Shown: positions 43,173 to 51,904, counted from the stretch's first letter. The stretch is 64,000 nucleotides of DNA from Streptomyces geranii (GCF_002954775.1 NZ_PJME01000005.1:348450-412449); one strand, 5' to 3'. Program-made: numbers and translations. Notes: a model not told the origin generated them from the sequence alone.

Positions 43173-44123
43173 ATGGAGCACAACGGGCACGGTATGACCA
43201 TGGATCTTCCCCCCTTCACCTTGGGGCGGGGGCTCGGGTGGTCCGCCGATCCGTTCTTTCTGGTTGCCTGTCTTGTCGGGCTCGGGCTGTACGCCTGGGG
43301 GGTTGTGCGGCTGACCCGGCGTGGGGACAAGTGGTCCGTCGGGCGGACCGTCTCCTTCGTGCTCGGGGTGCTGACCGTCATGCTCGTCATGTGCACCCGG
43401 CTCAACGACTACGGCATGGTCATGTTCAGCGTGCACATGGTGCAGCACATGGTGATCAGCATGGTCTCGCCGATCCTCATCCTGCTCGGAGCGCCGATCA
43501 CCCTCGCGCTGCGGGCGCTGCCGGTCGCGCGCCGGGGGCGGAAGGGGCCGCGCGGGCTGCTGCTCTCGCTGCTGCACAGCCGGTACATGCGGATCGTGAC
43601 GCACGCGGCGTTCACCATCCCGCTGTTCATCGCGAGCCTCTACGCCCTGTACTTCACGCCGCTCTTCGACTTCCTGATGGAGTCCAAGACCGGGCACATC
43701 GCGATGATGTGTCACTTCCTCGCTGTCGGGCTGATCTTCTTCTGGCCGATCATGGGCGTCGACCCCGGCCCGAACCGGCCCGGCTACCTGATGCGGATGC
43801 TGGAGCTGTTCGCGGGCATGCCGTTCCACGCGTTCTTCGGGATCGCGCTGATGATGGCGTCGGAACCGATGGTGCAGGCCTACAAGAACCCGCCCGCCTC
43901 GCTCGGCATCGACGCGCTCTCCGACCAGAACGCGGCCGGTGGGATCGCATGGGCGTTCAGTGAGATCCCGACCGTGCTTGTGCTGCTGGTACTGCTGTTC
44001 CAGTGGTACGGCTCCGAGCAGCGGCAGGCCAAGCGGCAGGACCGGGCCGCCGACCTGGACGGCGACAAGGAACTCGAGGCGTACAACGCCTATTTGGCCT
44101 CGCTGAACGCACGTACGCGCTGA
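43173..44123 (+). CDS. CtaG-like cytochrome c oxidase assembly membrane protein
   Basis: 316 aa with about seven membrane helices. The family's His-rich motifs are present: MVMFSVHMVQHMVISMVSPI (about residues 84-103), MMCHFLAVG and FHAFFGIALMM, which fit copper handling in CtaG_Caa3 (PF09678) proteins. The N-terminus has a Met/His cluster (MEHNGHGMTMD). It is probably involved in copper delivery to cytochrome oxidase. TACTCT (43161-43166) ends 6 nt before the ATG, so the mRNA may be leaderless. Confidence 0.88.
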   Translation: MEHNGHGMTMDLPPFTLGRGLGWSADPFFLVACLVGLGLYAWGVVRLTRRGDKWSVGRTVSFVLGVLTVMLVMCTRLNDYGMVMFSVHMVQHMVISMVSPILILLGAPITLALRALPVARRGRKGPRGLLLSLLHSRYMRIVTHAAFTIPLFIASLYALYFTPLFDFLMESKTGHIAMMCHFLAVGLIFFWPIMGVDPGPNRPGYLMRMLELFAGMPFHAFFGIALMMASEPMVQAYKNPPASLGIDALSDQNAAGGIAWAFSEIPTVLVLLVLLFQWYGSEQRQAKRQDRAADLDGDKELEAYNAYLASLNARTR

Positions 44124-44201
44124 ATCAACTTTAATTACCGTTCCCTGAAACACTTTCTCATTCAGTAGCATGGACTGACGTAACCGCCGGGGGGAGCGGG
44201 T

Positions 44202-45545
44202 ATGACGCTTCATGCTTTCAGGAAACATGGGCTTCACCGACTGACAGTCGCACTGCTGTGCGTTCTATTAGTGGGCAGTTGTGACAGACAACCGCCACCG
44301 GCGGTGGTGAAGGCGGTCGCCTCGGGGGTGCCCTCCCTCGCGCCGTTCTTCGACGAGAGCAGCGGCCTGGGGCAGGACGCCCAGGTGCGTTCGCAGCCCG
44401 CGCACGGCAGCAGCCTGCAGCAGGGCAGCACGCCCGGGCTGTACGGGGGCACGAGGAAGCCGACGGTCTGTGACGTCGACAAGCTGACGCAATTCCTCAC
44501 CGACCCCAAGAACAACAGGAAGGCCCAGGAATGGGCACGTGTGGTCGATATTCCACAGGCCCGGATTCCCGCCTATCTCGACCGGCTCACACCCGTCCTC
44601 CTGCGCCACGACACCCTCGTGAAGAACCACGACTACAAGAAGGAAAAAGCGGTCCCCTACGACGCACTGCTCCAGGCCGGAATCGCGGTGCTCGTCGACG
44701 AGGCGGGAGTTCCCGCCGTGAAGTGTTCATGCGGAAATCCGCTGAAGCCGTTCAAGGGGGACACGGACCGTATTTCCGTGGAGTTCGAGGGCGACAACAA
44801 GAAGTGGAGCGACTACGACGTCGACGAGGTCGTCCTCGTCCGTCCCGCACCCGGCAAGGTGGACCGCTTCGCCCTGGTCGACGTCGACGAACCGGAACGG
44901 GGCATCTACCGCCAGACCGGCACAAAGGGTGAGGCCGACAAGGTCTTCGACACGCGCGAGCGACACCGGGTCCCGTCCCTCGCCGGCACGACCTTCGGCA
45001 ACGCGAGCGGCCAGTTGACCGACCTGGGCCTGGCGACCGCCTACGACACCGACGGCCTGCCCCCGTCGAACGCGACGGTCACCGGCTCGAACCCGCCTCC
45101 GGGGACCTCTCTCCCCTTCGGCTCCTACGTCACGCTCACCGTCCACATCGAGTCCGGCACCCCGGACAACGGCACGGGCGGCAGCGACGGAAACGACGTG
45201 ACCACTCCCCCGGGGACGACGGTTCCGGGTTCTCCGGGGACGACGAGTCCGGCGCCCCCGTCGACATCGGCTCCGGGCTCCCCGTCGACTTCGGCTCCGG
45301 GCCCGGACACCCCGGCTCCCAGCAGCTCCGATCCACCGCCCCCATCAGATCCTCCGGATCCTTCGGATTCTCCAGATCCTTCACCGCCATCGTCCGAGCC
45401 CCCGCCTCCGGTAACGGACACCCCCAACAGCGACCCCACGAGCGACCCACCCAGCACACCCCCAGAAATAACCAGCGCACCCCCGGACCCACCCCCTCCA
45501 GAGCCGACCCCATCCCCCACACCCACGCCCACACCCCCTCCCTAG
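44202..45545 (+). CDS. Secreted PASTA-domain lipoprotein (DUF6777-like) with proline-rich tail
   Basis: 447 aa. Lipoprotein signal with lipobox LVGSC (C27). Residues 85-240 form a conserved Streptomyces-type extracellular domain (CDVDKLTQFLTDPKNNRKAQEWARV, then two cysteines in VKCSCGNPLKPF). Residues 255-315 are one PASTA domain (HRVPSLAGTTFGNASGQL to YVTLTVHI), the peptidoglycan-sensing unit usually found on PknB kinases. Residues 325-447 are Pro/Ser/Thr/Asp-rich and probably span the wall. The TAG stop coincides with the first bases of repeat copy E. The next gene is a Ser/Thr kinase without PASTA repeats, so the two may work together. Confidence 0.82.
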   Translation: MTLHAFRKHGLHRLTVALLCVLLVGSCDRQPPPAVVKAVASGVPSLAPFFDESSGLGQDAQVRSQPAHGSSLQQGSTPGLYGGTRKPTVCDVDKLTQFLTDPKNNRKAQEWARVVDIPQARIPAYLDRLTPVLLRHDTLVKNHDYKKEKAVPYDALLQAGIAVLVDEAGVPAVKCSCGNPLKPFKGDTDRISVEFEGDNKKWSDYDVDEVVLVRPAPGKVDRFALVDVDEPERGIYRQTGTKGEADKVFDTRERHRVPSLAGTTFGNASGQLTDLGLATAYDTDGLPPSNATVTGSNPPPGTSLPFGSYVTLTVHIESGTPDNGTGGSDGNDVTTPPGTTVPGSPGTTSPAPPSTSAPGSPSTSAPGPDTPAPSSSDPPPPSDPPDPSDSPDPSPPSSEPPPPVTDTPNSDPTSDPPSTPPEITSAPPDPPPPEPTPSPTPTPTPPP

Positions 45546-45586
45546 GGGCGCGGGGAACTGCGCGACAAGCCCCCACCGGCCCGCAG
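45543..45586 (+). repeat. Dispersed GGGGCGCGGGG repeat, copy E (short form)
   Basis: TAGGGGCGCGGGGAACTGCG, CGACAAGCC, then CCGCAG. The leading TAG is the stop codon of the PASTA lipoprotein gene. The repeat fills most of the 74-bp gap before the kinase gene. Confidence 0.75.
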
Positions 45587-45619
45587 CCAAAAACCCGCCC
45601 ATCCCCCCGGAGCCACCGG

Positions 45620-47440
45620 ATGCCACCAGGACCGCCCACCTCAGGAGTGGGCCGAGTAATCGCCGGCCGCTACCTTCTGCTCAACCAACTCGGCAGCGGC
45701 GGCATGGGCCACGTCTGGCTCGCCCACGACCAGAGACTCGCCTGCGAGGTCGCCCTCAAGGAGATCGTGTTCCGGGACCCGGCCGAGGCCGCCGACGACC
45801 GCGCCGCGAGAGTCGCCCGCGCCCGCGCCGAGGCCCGCCACGCGGCCGTGCTGCGCGGCAACCCGAACGTCGTCACCGTGCACGACGTACTGGAGCACGA
45901 GGGCCTGCCCTGGATCGTCATGGAGTACGTCACCGGCGCCCTCGACCTGCGCGACCTCGTCGACACGCGCGGCCCGCTCGCCCCGGCGGAGTGCGCCCGG
46001 ATCGGCCTCGCCGTCCTCGACGCGCTGACCGCGGGACACGAGCAGGGCATCATGCACCGGGACGTGAAGCCGGCGAACATCCTGCTGGCGCCGGACCGCA
46101 CGGGGACGCCGTACGCCCGGGTCCTGCTCACCGACTACGGCATCTCGGTGCAGCCGGACGCGGGCGAGACGCGGTACACGCTGTCGACAGCCCTCGTGGG
46201 CACGGCGGGCTATCTGGCGCCCGAGCGGGCCACCGGCGGGCCGCCGACCGCCGCCGCCGACCTGTTCTCGCTGGGCTGCACGCTCTACTACGCCGTCGAG
46301 GGCATCGGACCCTTCGAACGGGACACGCATCTCGCGGAGATCACCGCTGTGGTGATGGAGGAGCCCCGGCCGCCGGAGCAGGCGGGCGCGCTGGGCCCGC
46401 TGCTGGAGGCGATGCTCACCAAGGACCCGGCGCGGCGGATCACGGCGGCCGGTACGGAGGCCGCGCTGGACCGTATCGTCTCGCCCCAGGTCGACCCGTA
46501 CGAGCGTACGAGGACGGACCCGGGCTCGATGCCGCCGTGGGGCGGGCCGGAGCTGATGTACAGCTCCCAGCAAGCGCCGCCCGCACCACCGAGTCCACCC
46601 CGTCGCCACCGTGCCCTCCCCGCCGCCCTCGGCGCCCTCCTCGGGGTCGTCCTGGCCGGGGTCGGGGTCTGGCTGACCCTCGGCGATCCGCCGGGCGGCG
46701 GCGAGCAGGGCGGGGACGGGCAGAGTGTGCAGAGGCCGTACGGCGATCCCGTCGGGCTGGCCGCGCCGCTCGCCGAGGGCGACTGTGTGATCGCCGACTG
46801 GCCCGGCGGTACGCGGTTCCGGGGGACGCCCCGGCTGACCGTGGACCCGACCTGCCGGGACGCGCCGCCGGACGGGCAGGTGCTGGCGGTCGTGGACGCC
46901 GGGTCCGCCGAGGAGGCGCGGGCGCAGGGGCCCGCCCAGTGCGAGGAGCGGACCCGGGAGGTGCGGGAGCGGCTGGCGGACGTGCGCGGGTACGCCGTCG
47001 TGCCCGCCGAGAGCGGGTTCGAGGCCGCCGAGGGGCGTACCGCCTGTCTGGTGCTCGGTGCGCGCGGGCCCGTGTACGGGCCGCTCGGGCCCTTCCGCGA
47101 GCCGGGGCAGGCCTTCCGGGACACCGCCACCATGCAGAAGCGGGACTGTCTGCGGGCACCCTCCCGGCGCGACGCCCGGTTGGTCGCCTGTACCGAGCCG
47201 CACGACGAACAGGTGCTCGGATTCACGCAGTTGGACGCCGGTGTCGCCTTCGAGAAGGCGCGGGACGTGTCGGACGCGGCCTGCGCGCGGGAGGTGCCGC
47301 CGACCGACTACGGCTTCGATCCGTCGGTCTACGAGGCGGGGTCCTGGACGAGTCGCGGAGCGTGGGAGTCCGAAACCCATTTCGTCGTGTGCACCGTCAG
47401 GAGGCAGAACGGGGGCACCATGGAGGGAGAAGAGCCATGA
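45620..47440 (+). CDS. Transmembrane Ser/Thr protein kinase
   Basis: 606 aa. N-terminal Hanks-type kinase (residues 15-290): glycine loop LGSGGMGHVWLA, ATP lysine K47 in VALKEI, catalytic D148 in MHRDVKPANILL, metal D172 in an unusual TDYG (instead of DFG), and GTAGYLAPE. A Pro-rich juxtamembrane region (300-330) and one membrane helix (333-354) follow, then an extracellular domain of about 240 residues with two Cys-containing copies of a DCV..W / DCLRA..R pattern similar to the septum-formation family. There are no PASTA repeats. The PASTA lipoprotein gene directly upstream may supply the sensing role. Confidence 0.92.
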   Translation: MPPGPPTSGVGRVIAGRYLLLNQLGSGGMGHVWLAHDQRLACEVALKEIVFRDPAEAADDRAARVARARAEARHAAVLRGNPNVVTVHDVLEHEGLPWIVMEYVTGALDLRDLVDTRGPLAPAECARIGLAVLDALTAGHEQGIMHRDVKPANILLAPDRTGTPYARVLLTDYGISVQPDAGETRYTLSTALVGTAGYLAPERATGGPPTAAADLFSLGCTLYYAVEGIGPFERDTHLAEITAVVMEEPRPPEQAGALGPLLEAMLTKDPARRITAAGTEAALDRIVSPQVDPYERTRTDPGSMPPWGGPELMYSSQQAPPAPPSPPRRHRALPAALGALLGVVLAGVGVWLTLGDPPGGGEQGGDGQSVQRPYGDPVGLAAPLAEGDCVIADWPGGTRFRGTPRLTVDPTCRDAPPDGQVLAVVDAGSAEEARAQGPAQCEERTREVRERLADVRGYAVVPAESGFEAAEGRTACLVLGARGPVYGPLGPFREPGQAFRDTATMQKRDCLRAPSRRDARLVACTEPHDEQVLGFTQLDAGVAFEKARDVSDAACAREVPPTDYGFDPSVYEAGSWTSRGAWESETHFVVCTVRRQNGGTMEGEEP

Positions 47441-47453
47441 GGAGGGTGTTGCG

Positions 47454-47624
47454 ATGCCCGGTTCCACGAACGGTTCAACGAAGACCATGGGAGTGCTCAC
47501 CGTAGGGGGGCTCGTCGTGGTGACGGCCTACACGGTGGCGCTCGGCAGCAACGGCTGGCTGTGGTTCGGCTGGGTGGTGCTGGGTCTGATCACCCTGGGG
47601 ATGGTGGTCAGCCGGCCCACCTGA
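47454..47624 (+). CDS. Small membrane protein, unknown function
   Basis: 56 aa from ATG 47454, preceded by GAGGAGGG. Hydrophilic first 11 residues, then two membrane-helix-like stretches (about 12-30 and 33-52), ending VVSRPT. It begins 13 bp after the kinase stop, so it is probably co-transcribed. Function unknown; it may associate with the kinase. Confidence 0.7.
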   Translation: MPGSTNGSTKTMGVLTVGGLVVVTAYTVALGSNGWLWFGWVVLGLITLGMVVSRPT

Positions 47625-47663
47625 GCCCGTTCACCCGAATGGGCTAGCGCACGGTCGGCCGGG

Positions 47664-48878
47664 TCAGTCCTCGAAGAGGCGGCCCGCCGAGTGGACGCCC
47701 GGCTGGTACTTGGGCAGCCGGGCGGTGATCTTCATTCCCGCGCCCAGGGCGGTCTCGATGACGAGCCCGTGGTCGTCGCCGTAGACCTGGCGGAGCCGGT
47801 CGTCGACGTTGGAGAGGCCGATGCCTCCTGACGGGCTGACCTCGCCCGAGAGGATACGGCGGAGGAGTACCGGGTCCATTCCGGCGCCGTCGTCCTCGAT
47901 GACGACCAGGGCCTCGGCACCCGTGTCCTGCGCGGTGATGCTGATGTGGCTCTTGCCCGCGAACGCCGCCCTGCCCTCCAGGCCGTGCTTGACGGCGTTC
48001 TCCACGAGGGGCTGGAGGCAGAGGAAGGGCAGGGCGACCGGGAGCACCTCGGGGGCGATCTGGAGGGTCACGGAGAGCCGGTCGCCGAAGCGGGCGCGGA
48101 CCAGGGCCAAGTAGTGGTCGATGGCATGGAGTTCCTCGGCGAGGGTGGTGAAGTCGCCGTGCCTGCGGAACGAGTAGCGGGTGAAGTCGGCGAATTCCAG
48201 GAGCAGTTCGCGGGCGCGTTCGGGGTCGGTGCGGACGAACGAGGCGATCACCGCGAGCGAGTTGAAGATGAAGTGCGGGGATATCTGGGCCCGAAGTGCC
48301 TTGATCTCGGCCTCGATCAGGCGGGTGCGGGACTGGTCGAGATCCGCCAACTCCAGTTGGACCGACACCCACCTCGCGACCTCCCCGGCGGCTCGGACCA
48401 GGACCGCCGACTCGCGGGGCGCGCAGGCCACCAGGGCGCCGTGGACGCGGTCGTCGACGGTCAGCGGGGCCACGACGGCCCAGCGCAGGGGGCAGTCGGG
48501 GGCGTCGCAGGTGAGACGGAAGGCTTCGCCCCGGCCGGTCTCCAGTGGGCCCGCGAGGCGTTCCAGGATCTCGGCTCGGTGGTGTGCGCCGACGCCGTCC
48601 CAGACGAGGACCGACTTCTGGTCGGTGAGGCAGAGGGCGTCCGTGCCCAGCAGCGTGCGCAGTCGGCGGGCCGAGCGGCGGGCGGTCTCCTCGGTGAGGC
48701 CTGCCCGGAGTGGAGGCGCGGCGAGGGACGCCGTGTGCAGGGTTTCGAAGGTGGCGTGCTCGACCGGGGTGCCGAGGCCGCCGAGGCGTTCGGGGCGGGC
48801 GGTGCGCCGGCCCAGCCAGAAGCCGGCGGCGAGCAGCGGGAGGATGGCCACGCAGAGCCCGGCCAGGAATCCGCTCAT
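47664..48878 (-). CDS. LytS-type sensor histidine kinase
   Basis: 404 aa. The start is ATG at 48878 with GGAGGTGA upstream. One N-terminal membrane helix (residues 5-22), a GAF-like sensory region (about 60-175, with a CDAPDC motif), then a His_kinase domain: ALRAQISPHFIFNSLAVI with phospho-acceptor H202, LQPLVENAVKHGL (N box), DDGAGM and GIGLSNVDDRL. Instead of the multi-span 5TM-Lyt domain it has a cytoplasmic GAF, so the signal may be intracellular. It overlaps the symporter stop by 4 bp; a LytTR regulator is upstream in the same operon. Confidence 0.92.
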   Translation of the reverse strand: MSGFLAGLCVAILPLLAAGFWLGRRTARPERLGGLGTPVEHATFETLHTASLAAPPLRAGLTEETARRSARRLRTLLGTDALCLTDQKSVLVWDGVGAHHRAEILERLAGPLETGRGEAFRLTCDAPDCPLRWAVVAPLTVDDRVHGALVACAPRESAVLVRAAGEVARWVSVQLELADLDQSRTRLIEAEIKALRAQISPHFIFNSLAVIASFVRTDPERARELLLEFADFTRYSFRRHGDFTTLAEELHAIDHYLALVRARFGDRLSVTLQIAPEVLPVALPFLCLQPLVENAVKHGLEGRAAFAGKSHISITAQDTGAEALVVIEDDGAGMDPVLLRRILSGEVSPSGGIGLSNVDDRLRQVYGDDHGLVIETALGAGMKITARLPKYQPGVHSAGRLFED

Positions 48879-50629
48879 GTCCGCGTCACCTCCGTACGGG
48901 CCCCTCCGGTGAGACCGTGTCCGCCGTGCGCCCCGGACAGCTCCTCCGGCAGGTGGAAGCGGGCCAGGATGGCCGCCGTACCGGCCGGGACGCGGCCCGG
49001 GGTGGCCAGGGACACCAGGACCATGGTGAGGAATCCCAGCGGTACGGACCAGAGGGCGGGCCAGGCGAGCAGTGCGTGCAGGGCGCCGGTGCCGGGGAAT
49101 CCGGCCATGGTCGCGGCGACGGCGAGGAGCGCCGCGCCGCCGCCCGCGAGCATCCCGGCGGCGGCGCCGGGCGGGGTGAGGCGGTGCCACCAGATGCCGA
49201 GGACGAGCAGCGGGCAGAAGGAGGACGCGGACACGGCGAAGGCGAGCCCGACGGCGTCCGCGACCGGGAGCCCGCCGACGATGGCGCTCGCGGCGAGCGG
49301 AACGGCCATCGACATGACGGTGCCGAGCCGGAAGTGCCGTACTCCGCGCGAGGGCAGGACGTCCTGGGTGAGGACGCCCGCGACGGCCATGGTGAGCCCC
49401 GACGCGGTGGACAGGAACGCGGCGAAGGCGCCCCCGGCCACCAGCGCGCCCAGCAGGTCGCCGCCGAGGCCGCCGATCATACGGTCGGGCAGCAGGAGGA
49501 CGGAGGCGTCGGCGTCGGAGGTGAGGGCCAGTTCGGGGGCGTAGAGGCGGCCCAGGGCGCCGTAGACGGGCGGGAGGAAGTAGAAGAAGCCGATCAGGGC
49601 GAGGACGGTGACCGTGGTGCGGCGGGCGGCGACGCCGTGCGGGCTGGTGTAGAAGCGGACGACGACGTGCGGCAGGCCCATGGTGCCGAGGAAGGTGGCG
49701 AGGATCAGGCCGTACGTGGCGTACAGCGGGCGTTCCTCGCGGCCTTCGGCGAGGGAGGTCGACATGCCGCCGTTGGTGCCCCGGTCGGCCTGCGGGACGG
49801 CGGCGCCCTTGGCGAAGGTGAGGCGGGTGCCGGCGTCGATGTGGTGGGTGCCCGCGGGGAGGTGGAGGATCTGGTCCTTGTGCGGGCGGCCGTCGACCCG
49901 GCCGGTCACGGTGACCGTGAGGGGGGTCTTCAGCTTGAGGTCGAGGGCGTCCTGGACGCGGACCACGCGCTGTTCGCGGAAGGTGGCCGGTTCGTCGAAG
50001 GCGTGCCGTGGGGCGCCGTCGCCCTGCCAGGCGAGGACGAGGAAGAGGGCGGGGACGAGCAGCGCGGTGAGCTTCAGCCAGTACTGGAAGGCCTGCACGA
50101 AGGTGATGCTGCGCATGCCCCCGGCGGCGACGGTGGCGACCACGACGACGGCGACGATGACCCCGCCGGCCCAGTCGGGCGCGTCGGTCAGCACCGCCAA
50201 CGTCAGTCCCGCGCCCTGGAGTTGGGGCAGGAGGTAGAGCCAGCCGACGCCGACGACGAAGGCCCCCGCGAGCCGTCGTACGGCCTGGGAGGCGAGGCGG
50301 GCCTCGGCGAAGTCGGGGAGGGTGTAGGCGCCGGAGCGGCGCAGCGGGGCGGCGACGAAGAGGAGCAGGAGGAGGTAGCCGGCGGTGTAGCCGACCGGGT
50401 ACCAGAGCATGTCGGGGCCCTGGACGAGGACGAGTCCGGCGATGCCGAGGAAGGAGGCGGCGGAGAGGTATTCGCCGCTGATCGCGGCGGCGTTGAGGCG
50501 GGGGCCGACGGTGCGGGAGGCGACGTAGAAGTCGGAGGTGGTGCGGGAGATGCGCAGGCCGAACGCGCCGACGAAGACCGTCGCCACGACGACCAGGGCG
50601 ACGGCCGGCACGGCGTAGTTCTCGTTCAC
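48875..50629 (-). CDS. SSS-family sodium/solute symporter (ActP/MctC-like)
   Basis: 584 aa, GTG start at 50629. About 13 membrane helices of the LeuT-fold SSS family (ISGEYLSAASFLGIAGLV near residues 50-67, MRSITFVQAFQYWLKLTALL). It is closest in feel to acetate/pyruvate symporters. A hydrophilic segment of about 100 residues (roughly 205-310, with a GRVDGRPHKDQ region) interrupts the helices, as in other actinobacterial members. Small DUF-type membrane protein upstream, histidine kinase downstream (4-bp overlap). Likely substrate: a short monocarboxylate, inferred from family. Confidence 0.9.
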   Translation of the reverse strand: MNENYAVPAVALVVVATVFVGAFGLRISRTTSDFYVASRTVGPRLNAAAISGEYLSAASFLGIAGLVLVQGPDMLWYPVGYTAGYLLLLLFVAAPLRRSGAYTLPDFAEARLASQAVRRLAGAFVVGVGWLYLLPQLQGAGLTLAVLTDAPDWAGGVIVAVVVVATVAAGGMRSITFVQAFQYWLKLTALLVPALFLVLAWQGDGAPRHAFDEPATFREQRVVRVQDALDLKLKTPLTVTVTGRVDGRPHKDQILHLPAGTHHIDAGTRLTFAKGAAVPQADRGTNGGMSTSLAEGREERPLYATYGLILATFLGTMGLPHVVVRFYTSPHGVAARRTTVTVLALIGFFYFLPPVYGALGRLYAPELALTSDADASVLLLPDRMIGGLGGDLLGALVAGGAFAAFLSTASGLTMAVAGVLTQDVLPSRGVRHFRLGTVMSMAVPLAASAIVGGLPVADAVGLAFAVSASSFCPLLVLGIWWHRLTPPGAAAGMLAGGGAALLAVAATMAGFPGTGALHALLAWPALWSVPLGFLTMVLVSLATPGRVPAGTAAILARFHLPEELSGAHGGHGLTGGARTEVTRT

Positions 50630-50648
50630 AGACCCTGGTTCCCGTTCA

Positions 50649-51014
50649 TCAGCGGTCCCGGTCCTCGACCAGTCGGACGAAGTCCCGCTCGTTGCGTTCC
50701 GCGCGCCGCACGTACCAGAGGGCGAGCAGCACGAGCGGGGCGTAGAGGCCGAAGCCGAGGATCAGCCACTCCAGATGGTGGGCGTCGGGCATCGCCGCGA
50801 AGAGCAGCGGGAGCGGGGCGATGAGCAGCGCGAGGACCGCGAACACGGCGAAGGCGGCGCGGAGTTGGGAGCGCATCAGGGAGCGGACGTAGGTGTGGCC
50901 GAGGGTGGTCTGTTCGTCGATCTCGGTGCGCGGCCGGTAGTAGCCGGAGGTGCGGCGGCCCCGGCGGGGCGGTCCGGTGACGACGACCCGGCGTTCGGAG
51001 GGGTCCTGGGGCAT
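50649..51014 (-). CDS. Small two-helix membrane protein accompanying the symporter
   Basis: 121 aa. Charged N-terminus (Arg-rich, residues 8-30), then two membrane helices (about 53-74 and 82-102), and a charged tail ending VEDRDR. The position directly before an SSS symporter gene is that of the DUF485-type partners of ActP, and the topology agrees. It probably assists or stabilises the symporter. The gap to the symporter is 19 bp. Confidence 0.8.
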   Translation of the reverse strand: MPQDPSERRVVVTGPPRRGRRTSGYYRPRTEIDEQTTLGHTYVRSLMRSQLRAAFAVFAVLALLIAPLPLLFAAMPDAHHLEWLILGFGLYAPLVLLALWYVRRAERNERDFVRLVEDRDR

Positions 51015-51030
51015 GGCTGGAAGGTGCCCC

Positions 51031-51810
51031 TCAGCTCGCGGGCCGACGCATCAGCAGGTCCCGCAGTTCGCGGGCGTGCCGTCGGCTGACCTGGAGTTCC
51101 TCGGCGCCGACCAGGACGCTCACGCTGCCCGCGTCCAGGCGGAGTTCGCCGATGTGGCGCAGGGCGACGAGATGGCGGCGGTGGATGCGGACGAAGCCGC
51201 GGGCGCGCCAGCGCTCCTCCAGGGTGGAGAGCGGGATGCGTACGAGGTGGCTGCCCCGGTCGGTGTGGAGGCGGGCGTAGTCGCCCTGGGCCTCGACGTG
51301 GGTGATGTCGTCGACGGCGACGAAGCGGGTCACGCCGCCGAGTTCGACGGGTATGTGGTCGGGGTCGGGTTCGTGCACGGGTATGGCCGCGGGGACGAGG
51401 GCCGGGGCGGGCGCGGCCTGGTCGCGGAGTTCGGCGGCGCGGCGGATGGCCTCGGCGAGGCGTTCCTTGCGTACGGGCTTGAGGACGTAGTCCACGGCCT
51501 TGAGGTCGAAGGCCTGGACGGCGAAGTCCTCGTGGGCGGTGACGAAGACGACGAGGGGCGGGCTGGCGAAGCCGGTGAGGAGGCGGGCCAGGTCGAGGCC
51601 GTCGAGGCCGGGCATGTGGATGTCGAGGAAGACGACGTCGACGGCCTCGGCGCCGCCGGGCCCGGACTGCAGGGCCCGGTTGATGCGGCGCAGGGCCTCG
51701 GTGGCGTCACCGGCGCCCTCGGCGGTGCCGATGCGTGGATCCGCGCGCAGCAGATAGAGCAGCTCCTCCAGCGAGGGGCGTTCGTCGTCGACGGCGAGGG
51801 CGCGCAGCAT
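51031..51810 (-). CDS. LytTR-family response regulator
   Basis: 259 aa. Receiver domain with acidic pair D8-D9, phospho-acceptor D63 in VVFLDIHMPGLDG and K113-type KPV loop (YVLKPVRKERL). C-terminal LytTR DNA-binding domain (about residues 150-255; VDDITHVEAQGDYARLHTD, FVRIHRRHLVAL). First gene of the regulator / small protein / symporter / kinase operon. TACACT (51819-51824, minus strand) ends 8 nt before the ATG and no ribosome site is seen, so the transcript is probably nearly leaderless. Confidence 0.93.
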   Translation of the reverse strand: MLRALAVDDERPSLEELLYLLRADPRIGTAEGAGDATEALRRINRALQSGPGGAEAVDVVFLDIHMPGLDGLDLARLLTGFASPPLVVFVTAHEDFAVQAFDLKAVDYVLKPVRKERLAEAIRRAAELRDQAAPAPALVPAAIPVHEPDPDHIPVELGGVTRFVAVDDITHVEAQGDYARLHTDRGSHLVRIPLSTLEERWRARGFVRIHRRHLVALRHIGELRLDAGSVSVLVGAEELQVSRRHARELRDLLMRRPAS

Positions 51811-51818
51811 GAACGTGG

Positions 51819-51904
51819 AGTGTAGGTGGAATTCGTACGCGTGCACATGTGCCGGACGTGCAAGCCGTCAGTGGGGGCGGTGCCCGGCGGTCGCTGGATA
51901 CAGT
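51819..51904. promoter_or_regulatory. Divergent promoter region of LytTR and Lrp genes
   Basis: The 100-bp gap holds -10 hexamers facing both ways: TACACT on the minus strand (51819-51824), 8 nt before the LytTR ATG, and TACAGT on the plus strand (51899-51904), 6 nt before the Lrp ATG. Neither gene has a ribosome site, and no good -35 is seen for either. Confidence 0.5.

Noticed and set aside
45180..45542. Proline/serine-rich repeated coding segment considered as a tandem repeat or frameshift region
   Set aside because: It continues the lipoprotein frame without interruption and fits a wall-spanning tail; repeats are short and imperfect.
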